Below, piece after piece: positions 60,230 to 64,000 of a stretch of DNA of 64,000 nucleotides. Source of the DNA: Agathobaculum sp. NTUH-O15-33 (GTDB taxonomy: Bacteria; Bacillota; Clostridia; Oscillospirales; Butyricicoccaceae); contig NZ_CP136187.1 of NCBI RefSeq assembly GCF_033193315.1, positions 496,001-560,000 on the forward strand, given 5' to 3'. Position 1 is the first letter of the stretch. Each line of letters begins with the position of its first letter. The notes under the pieces are model-generated. The model saw nothing but the letters and a program-made list of their open reading frames with translations, was not told the origin of the DNA and did no database searches. The position numbers were made by a program, and so were the translations under genes.

Positions 60230-60879
60230 TGCTCTGGAAAGAGTTTCGACAACAAGAAAGCTGTGAAGGTTGCCCACTTTTGGAAAACGAAATATGCCAC
60301 GGTGGATGGGTCTGTTACGGAGGAGCCCCTATTGAGCCGCCTTGTTGCAGTTTTGATGATAATACCGACTTGGACGACTATGTTATTGGGAATTTGGAAC
60401 AGCAACGAGCATGGGAAGAGAGCGAGGATAGGCTTGTCCGTGAAAAGACTAAAAAGAAAGAACGTGCAAAGAAAGCCGCTGACACGCGCCGGGAAATTCG
60501 TTGGTATTGCCGCGAAGAATTGTACACCTTAAACCGCGCTCAAAAAGCGCTGCAAGCACAAGAGGCGGCAGAACGGTTTGCCAGCTCATTTGCCGAGGCA
60601 GTGAATTTCACCAATGAAATGTTCCGATATAAAGAACGGGTACAGATAAAACCTGAAATTTCTGATAAGGTCAAGCAACTTGAAGCGGAGGTTGCCGGTG
60701 CAAAGGAACGATACGATGCTAAGCGGAAAGAGTTTTATGCACAACGCAAGGCGGCGCAGCGTGAGGAGGGGAAGGACAAGCCAAGCTGCCACACGTGCGG
60801 CCACGACTGCGCCGGGTTGGAGGATGGGCCGTGCCGGGATTACACACCTTCCGCCGCCCAAGATACAACTACACTTTAA
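60226..60879 (+). CDS. Coiled-coil prophage protein with Cys pairs
   Basis: About 217 residues (ATG 60226 or 60229). An N-terminal Cys cluster (CEGCPLLENEICHGGWVCYG), a long charged coiled coil (about 75-180, EKTKKKERAKKAADTRREIR) and a C-terminal C-x-x-C-x-x-x-C motif (SCHTCGHDCAGLEDGPCRDY), a common ending of phage accessory proteins. Function unknown. Confidence 0.65.
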   Translation: MMLWKEFRQQESCEGCPLLENEICHGGWVCYGGAPIEPPCCSFDDNTDLDDYVIGNLEQQRAWEESEDRLVREKTKKKERAKKAADTRREIRWYCREELYTLNRAQKALQAQEAAERFASSFAEAVNFTNEMFRYKERVQIKPEISDKVKQLEAEVAGAKERYDAKRKEFYAQRKAAQREEGKDKPSCHTCGHDCAGLEDGPCRDYTPSAAQDTTTL

Positions 60880-60909
60880 CGTCCGGCCAGAGCCGGGGGA
60901 GGAATTAAA

Positions 60910-61089
60910 ATGGAACTTTTTTGTTGCGCAGTCACCGCGCTTGGGATGGTAACAGTCGTCCCGTTTGCGCTGGGGTTCTTCTATGGCATCGGTCTGTGGT
61001 GTGCTAAGAGGGTAGTGCGGCCAGACCCTGCCACTCAAATCAATATCTACGGTGAGAACTTTGAGGAGGCCGACCATGAGGCTGATTGA
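60910..61089 (+). CDS. Small prophage membrane protein
   Basis: 59 residues (MELFCCAVTALGMVTVVPFA...), one to two membrane helices then a polar tail. GGGGGAGG lies 8 bases upstream. It overlaps the next gene's start. Confidence 0.6.
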   Translation: MELFCCAVTALGMVTVVPFALGFFYGIGLWCAKRVVRPDPATQINIYGENFEEADHEAD

Positions 61090-61276
61090 CGCGGACGCAA
61101 AGACCAACGAGATATATGTATCACAATTTGTAATCGACCAGATGCAAAAAATCCCCACCATCGACCCCATCCACACGGCGGGCGGGTGCTATTGCAGGGA
61201 GTGCTGTTTCAAGGACGCTTTCGATAGAGGGAATTTGTTTCGAGGGAAACGGATAGACAACGGCGAGTGTCAATAA
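61076..61276 (+). CDS. Short mosaic prophage protein ending in a YopX-like remnant
   Basis: 66 residues (MRLIDADAKTNEIYVSQFVI...). The N-terminus is the common RLIDAD phage motif and the middle has CYCRECC. The last part, NLFRGKRIDNGEC, matches the start of the YopX protein 290 bases downstream, and then stops. A second zinc-ribbon-like end (ICPACLGQLKKAWEHPGKVE) follows in another frame. It appears to be a recombination joint. Confidence 0.6.
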   Translation: MRLIDADAKTNEIYVSQFVIDQMQKIPTIDPIHTAGGCYCRECCFKDAFDRGNLFRGKRIDNGECQ

Positions 61277-61349
61277 ATCTATTTGTCCGGCGTGTTTAGG
61301 CCAACTTAAAAAGGCGTGGGAACATCCCGGCAAGGTGGAGGAGTAAAAC

Positions 61350-61520
61350 ATGAAAAAGATACGTTGGAAATTAGGCATTGGATTTATAGGGCCAACCCGA
61401 AGCGGAATCATTGAATTTGATGATGATGCGACAGACGAAGAAATCATTGAATCGGTAATCGATGCAGAAAATTATTATATAAACATCGATTGGGAAGCGG
61501 AGGAGCAGGACGATGGATAG
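61350..61520 (+). CDS. Small acidic prophage protein
   Basis: 56 residues (MKKIRWKLGIGFIGPTRSGI...), after GGAGGAG. A beta-strand start, then an acidic helix (DDDATDEEIIESVIDAENYY). It resembles small acidic phage proteins of unknown role. Its end overlaps the YopX gene. Confidence 0.62.
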   Translation: MKKIRWKLGIGFIGPTRSGIIEFDDDATDEEIIESVIDAENYYINIDWEAEEQDDG

Positions 61521-62067
61521 AGAAATTCTGTTTCGGGGGAAACGGATGGACAATGGAGAGTGGGTCGAGGGTTATCTATGGAGTCAGCACACTATAGGTC
61601 ACATATCACCATGCGGGAACACCGATGAGATTATAGTTTTCCCCTCGACAGTCGGCCAGTACACCGGACTGACCGACAAGAACGGCGTGAAGATTTTCGA
61701 GGGGGATATCATTAAAGCAGACTGGATGGGAAAGAAAACATCGCCCGTCACATTCGAGACAGGAATGTATAAGGCCCACGGGATGAGCCTTATCACATGG
61801 TTGCACAAAGAGTACGATGGTGAGGTCATCGGCAACATCCACGACAACCCGGAGGCGAGGACGATGGATGAGTGGATCAGCGTCAAAGAGCGGTTGCCGA
61901 AGCAACCTGAACGTGTTCTGACGTGTGACACATACGGAAATATACATATTTTTGAGTATCGCGAGGGGAGTAGATACCTGTTCAACATTGGACCGGACGA
62001 TGATAGATTTTTTGAACCTACCCACTGGATGCCCCTACCGGAGCCGCCGAAGGAGGAGAATGCATGA
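61513..62067 (+). CDS. YopX / DUF551 fusion prophage protein
   Basis: A 184-residue protein. YopX domain (residues 1-115: REILFRGKRMDNGEWVEGYL, VGQYTGLTDKNGVKIFEGDI, VIGNIHDNPE), then DUF551 (about 118-180: WISVKERLPKQPERVLTCD, THWMPLPEPP). Both domains are frequent, freely recombining parts of Firmicute phages. Functions unknown. Confidence 0.86.
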   Translation: MDREILFRGKRMDNGEWVEGYLWSQHTIGHISPCGNTDEIIVFPSTVGQYTGLTDKNGVKIFEGDIIKADWMGKKTSPVTFETGMYKAHGMSLITWLHKEYDGEVIGNIHDNPEARTMDEWISVKERLPKQPERVLTCDTYGNIHIFEYREGSRYLFNIGPDDDRFFEPTHWMPLPEPPKEENA

Positions 62068-62243
62068 AAAACTGTGATATTATCTATGCGCTGGCCCAAA
62101 AGGTCATCGATACCATCTATGGCGAGTGGCACCACGAAGGGCATATTGAACTGGAGCATTCGGATGATTTTGCCTTTTCGCTGGATGGTCGAATGTATCA
62201 GGTCATCTTAAAGGACTGCGGAGAGGAGACCCGCCATGAATGA
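62064..62243 (+). CDS. Small prophage protein
   Basis: 59 residues (MKNCDIIYALAQKVIDTIYG...), after AGGAGG, overlapping both neighbours by 4 and 8 bases. Mixed helix and strand; no family recognised. Confidence 0.6.
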   Translation: MKNCDIIYALAQKVIDTIYGEWHHEGHIELEHSDDFAFSLDGRMYQVILKDCGEETRHE

Positions 62244-63036
62244 TCAGGACAAGCCCGTGAAATTCCGCGACCCCAAGACGGGGAAAGTGATTAATATCAA
62301 AACTGGCGTGGAAATGTTTTGCCGCGGCAAACGCTGTGATACTTGCCCGATACACTCAATACATCACGATGATTATTGCTCGGTGTGGGCTGCTGACCAC
62401 CCCGTCGAAGCCGCCGGACTGATGGGATATGAGGTGGTGGAGGAGCCTAAAAAGGACGTGCTGTGCAGATATTGCGGGGAAAAGATGCGACCTTACCCAC
62501 ATCAAGGAAACTTCTGGTTCGAATGCAAGTGCGGAAGTCGTTCCCCCGTTATTTGGCACGGAACAGAAGAAACCGCATACGAGGCGGCTATGAAAACGCC
62601 ACAAAAGGAGGGGCCCATGGAACAGAACGCGAAGCCACGCATCTGCGAGGTACTGGGAGGAAAAGATAACCCGATAGAACCGGGGGAACACTTTATGTTT
62701 CGCGGGATGGAAGGCTATTTTTTCATAACGGGGACAGGAGACCTCGTTAGCGTGGATGGCGATGCGCATATCTTTTATACGCGTGCGGCTGCCCTTATTA
62801 ACTGTCCTGACCGCATAATCCGCAAGCCACGATTCGCGGAGAAGGAAGTGGCGGATGCAAAAGCTCTTGTACGGATTTTAGGAGCGACTCAAGTCAAGAG
62901 GACAGAATACGGAGGGAATCTGCACGCCGTTATCGGGGACAATGCGGAGGTTGTCGTCAATCAGGACCTCTTCCCCTCGCTCATTCCCGGCCAGTCCGTC
63001 AGAATCAAGGACATTGTGGGGGGCGGGGATGATTAA
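62236..63036 (+). CDS. Zinc-ribbon prophage protein, probable domain mosaic
   Basis: 266 residues. An N-terminal CRGKRCDTCP motif, then a Lar-type zinc ribbon (CRYCGEKMRPYPHQGNFWFE, CKCGSRSPV, with the ETAYEAAMK helix), and a C-terminal unrelated beta-rich region (ICEVLGGKDNPIEPGEHFMF). GGAGGGGCCCATGG inside the gene at about 62605 is a possible internal start for the second half. Lar-like proteins modulate restriction in some phages; that role is unproven here. Confidence 0.68.
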   Translation: MNDQDKPVKFRDPKTGKVINIKTGVEMFCRGKRCDTCPIHSIHHDDYCSVWAADHPVEAAGLMGYEVVEEPKKDVLCRYCGEKMRPYPHQGNFWFECKCGSRSPVIWHGTEETAYEAAMKTPQKEGPMEQNAKPRICEVLGGKDNPIEPGEHFMFRGMEGYFFITGTGDLVSVDGDAHIFYTRAAALINCPDRIIRKPRFAEKEVADAKALVRILGATQVKRTEYGGNLHAVIGDNAEVVVNQDLFPSLIPGQSVRIKDIVGGGDD

Positions 63037-63253
63037 ATTTTTATCAGCATGGGCGTATGTTTTCACTTTTGTTAGCATCTCGTTTGGATTTTTAGCTGTT
63101 TCTGCAACTATTGCTAGGCTAAGTATCAAGGCTGTTGATAAGCTTATATATGCATGGGTACACCTTTCAGCAGCCGGTAAAAACGTACTTGATTACCTAC
63201 ATAACCGCAACGAATATAACCGATGGAAGCGCGAACAAAACAGAGAGAATTAA
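63029..63253 (+). CDS. Small prophage membrane protein
   Basis: 74 residues from ATG 63029 (MIKFLSAWAYVFTFVSISFG), with one long membrane helix and a basic C-terminus. Overlaps the preceding gene by 8 bases. No family recognised. Confidence 0.62.
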   Translation: MIKFLSAWAYVFTFVSISFGFLAVSATIARLSIKAVDKLIYAWVHLSAAGKNVLDYLHNRNEYNRWKREQNREN

Positions 63254-63264
63254 CGGGAGGCAAT

Positions 63265-63687
63265 ATGACCGCAAAAGAATGGTTAAGCAGAGGGTGGGAA
63301 ATTGACGGATCGATAAAGGAGTTGCAGGAAGCAAAGGGGGCGGCATTTACTCGCGCAACAAGCATTACGGCTTGCGGCGCAAGCGGAGTTTGCGTACAGG
63401 AATCGCGGGGAAATAGCAGTGAACGAAAGATGTTGGCCTATGCAGAATACGATGACGCTATAGACGAGCTAACGGCAAATCTATTCTGTGTACAAGGTGA
63501 AATTGTGCGGGCTATATCAAAGTTGAACAACCCTGTGCATCAACGTATTCTCACAGCTCGGTATGTAAACTTCAAAGAGTGGAAGTGGATTATGAGAGAT
63601 ATCCACTATGAGCGAGCGCAGATGTTCAGGGAACACAGTCAAGCGCTTCGCGAAATTGAAGAAATCGTGAGACCCAATGATACTTAG
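63265..63687 (+). CDS. ArpU/DUF1492-like late transcription regulator
   Basis: 140 residues from ATG 63265, after GGGAGG. N-terminal WLSRGWEIDGSIKELQEAKG, a helical middle, and a sigma region-4-like HTH end (QRILTARYVNFKEWKWIMRD, IHYERAQMFREHSQALREIE). Such proteins close the early region of Firmicute phages and switch on late genes. Position just before the terminase region fits. Confidence 0.86.
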   Translation: MTAKEWLSRGWEIDGSIKELQEAKGAAFTRATSITACGASGVCVQESRGNSSERKMLAYAEYDDAIDELTANLFCVQGEIVRAISKLNNPVHQRILTARYVNFKEWKWIMRDIHYERAQMFREHSQALREIEEIVRPNDT

Positions 63688-63765
63688 ATAGGTGGTATTA
63701 TGATATTGAGCAAAGCCCCGAAGGGGTGAACTCAAGGGACAAGCTCCTCCCATTTTTCCTCTCCC

Positions 63766-63789
63766 CCCGCCCTGCAATCGCGGGGCGGG
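63766..63789. terminator. GC hairpin upstream of phage tRNA
   Basis: CCCGCCCTGC / GCGGGGCGGG with AATC loop, one wobble pair and no T-tract. It may mark the end of the early transcript or tRNA 5' processing. Confidence 0.4.
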
Positions 63790-63793
63790 ACAC

Positions 63794-63867
63794 GCCGGTG
63801 TAGTTCAATGGTAGAACATCAGCCCTCCAAACTGATTACGCGGGTTCGATTCCCGCTACTGGCTCCA
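63794..63867 (+). tRNA. Prophage tRNA-Gly (TCC)
   Basis: Acceptor GCCGGTG / TACTGGC with two G-T wobbles, D arm GTTCAATGGTAGAAC, anticodon loop CCTCCAA (anticodon TCC) on a TCAGC / ACTGA stem whose inner pair is a C-A mismatch, T arm GCGGGTTCGATTCCCGC, encoded CCA. It reads GGA and GGG. Confidence 0.88.
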
Positions 63868-64000
63868 CCACTGGACTGTGTGCCATCCGTAACCAGTCGG
63901 ACGCATGGCCGCGATAAGGCTGCATACCGCCACGCTAAACAAGGCATATCGGCGGTATATGATCGGCGGCAGGTGCGGGAGCCGCGCTGGTCTACATATC
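63868..64000 (+). other. Window end, open frame only
   Basis: An open plus-strand frame (DKAAYRHAKQGISAVYDRRQ) runs off the edge. An HNH or terminase gene is expected at this place, but too little is visible to call it. Confidence 0.3.

Larger units (their letters stand above)
50053..64000. mobile_element. Prophage, left part (integration to early/late switch)
   Basis: A compact run of small, overlapping, mostly plus-strand genes begins with a tyrosine integrase next to tRNA-Val. It contains a repressor/early promoter switch, ERF, SSB, RusA and HNH proteins, an ArpU-like regulator and a phage tRNA. Base composition and codon use are more even than in the GC-rich host. The right end and structural genes are not in the window, so att sites cannot be defined. 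Confidence 0.93.

Overview
The window comes from a moderately GC-rich Gram-positive anaerobe of the class Clostridia. Evidence is the sigma-A promoters and strong AGGAGG-type ribosome binding sites, SLH-domain S-layer genes, a butyrate-type bcd-etfB-etfA cluster, a SigI/RsgI pair, LytR-CpsA-Psr and LtaS-like envelope genes, and tRNAs with encoded CCA. A butyrate-producing Oscillospiraceae/Butyricicoccaceae-like gut bacterium is the best guess, but no rRNA is present to fix the taxon.

Left end (1-8820): three large S-layer-type reading frames. The left one runs minus and off the edge, the middle one plus, the right one minus. None has a start codon, ribosome binding site or full signal peptide. 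Each frame opens at a TAA just upstream and enters a shared 64-bp block that codes for the signal-peptide core. These look like silent cassettes for S-layer variation by DNA inversion or gene conversion with an expression site not in the window. A class II Fic gene sits between the two head-to-head cassettes. This is the most interesting system here.

Metabolic and envelope block (9000-33500): a FabF-type ketosynthase with an acyl-CoA/AMP ligase; bcd-etfBA, in which both etf genes carry an apparent single-base frameshift; tRNA-Arg; an LtaS-like sulfatase-fold enzyme; a VTC polymerase / DUF4956 / Cthe_2159-type surface protein operon; sigI-rsgI; an AraC regulator; a second LtaS-like protein; an acyltransferase; an M16 peptidase; an LCP ligase; and pyruvate kinase.

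Housekeeping block (33700-49700): a nucleotidyltransferase, secG, an unusual GIY-YIG/NUDIX fusion, a PadR-controlled DUF1700/DUF4097/PspC envelope-stress operon, ddl-murI, argS, an S41 protease, prmA-rsmE, a membrane protein, a transglutaminase-like protein and a tRNA-Met/Glu/Val cluster. Five genes in the window appear broken by one base: two at the same CTGGAAGC context and three in A-runs. A systematic sequencing error is the simplest explanation.

Right end (50050-64000): the early region of an integrated siphovirus-like prophage next to tRNA-Val. It holds an integrase, a prophage-borne Hfq, a LexA-box-controlled small ORF that converges on a CI-like repressor lacking a self-cleavage domain, a divergent repressor/early promoter switch, an ERF/SSB/RusA/HNH recombination-replication module, many small accessory proteins, an ArpU/DUF1492-like late regulator and a phage tRNA-Gly. 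The structural genes lie beyond the window.
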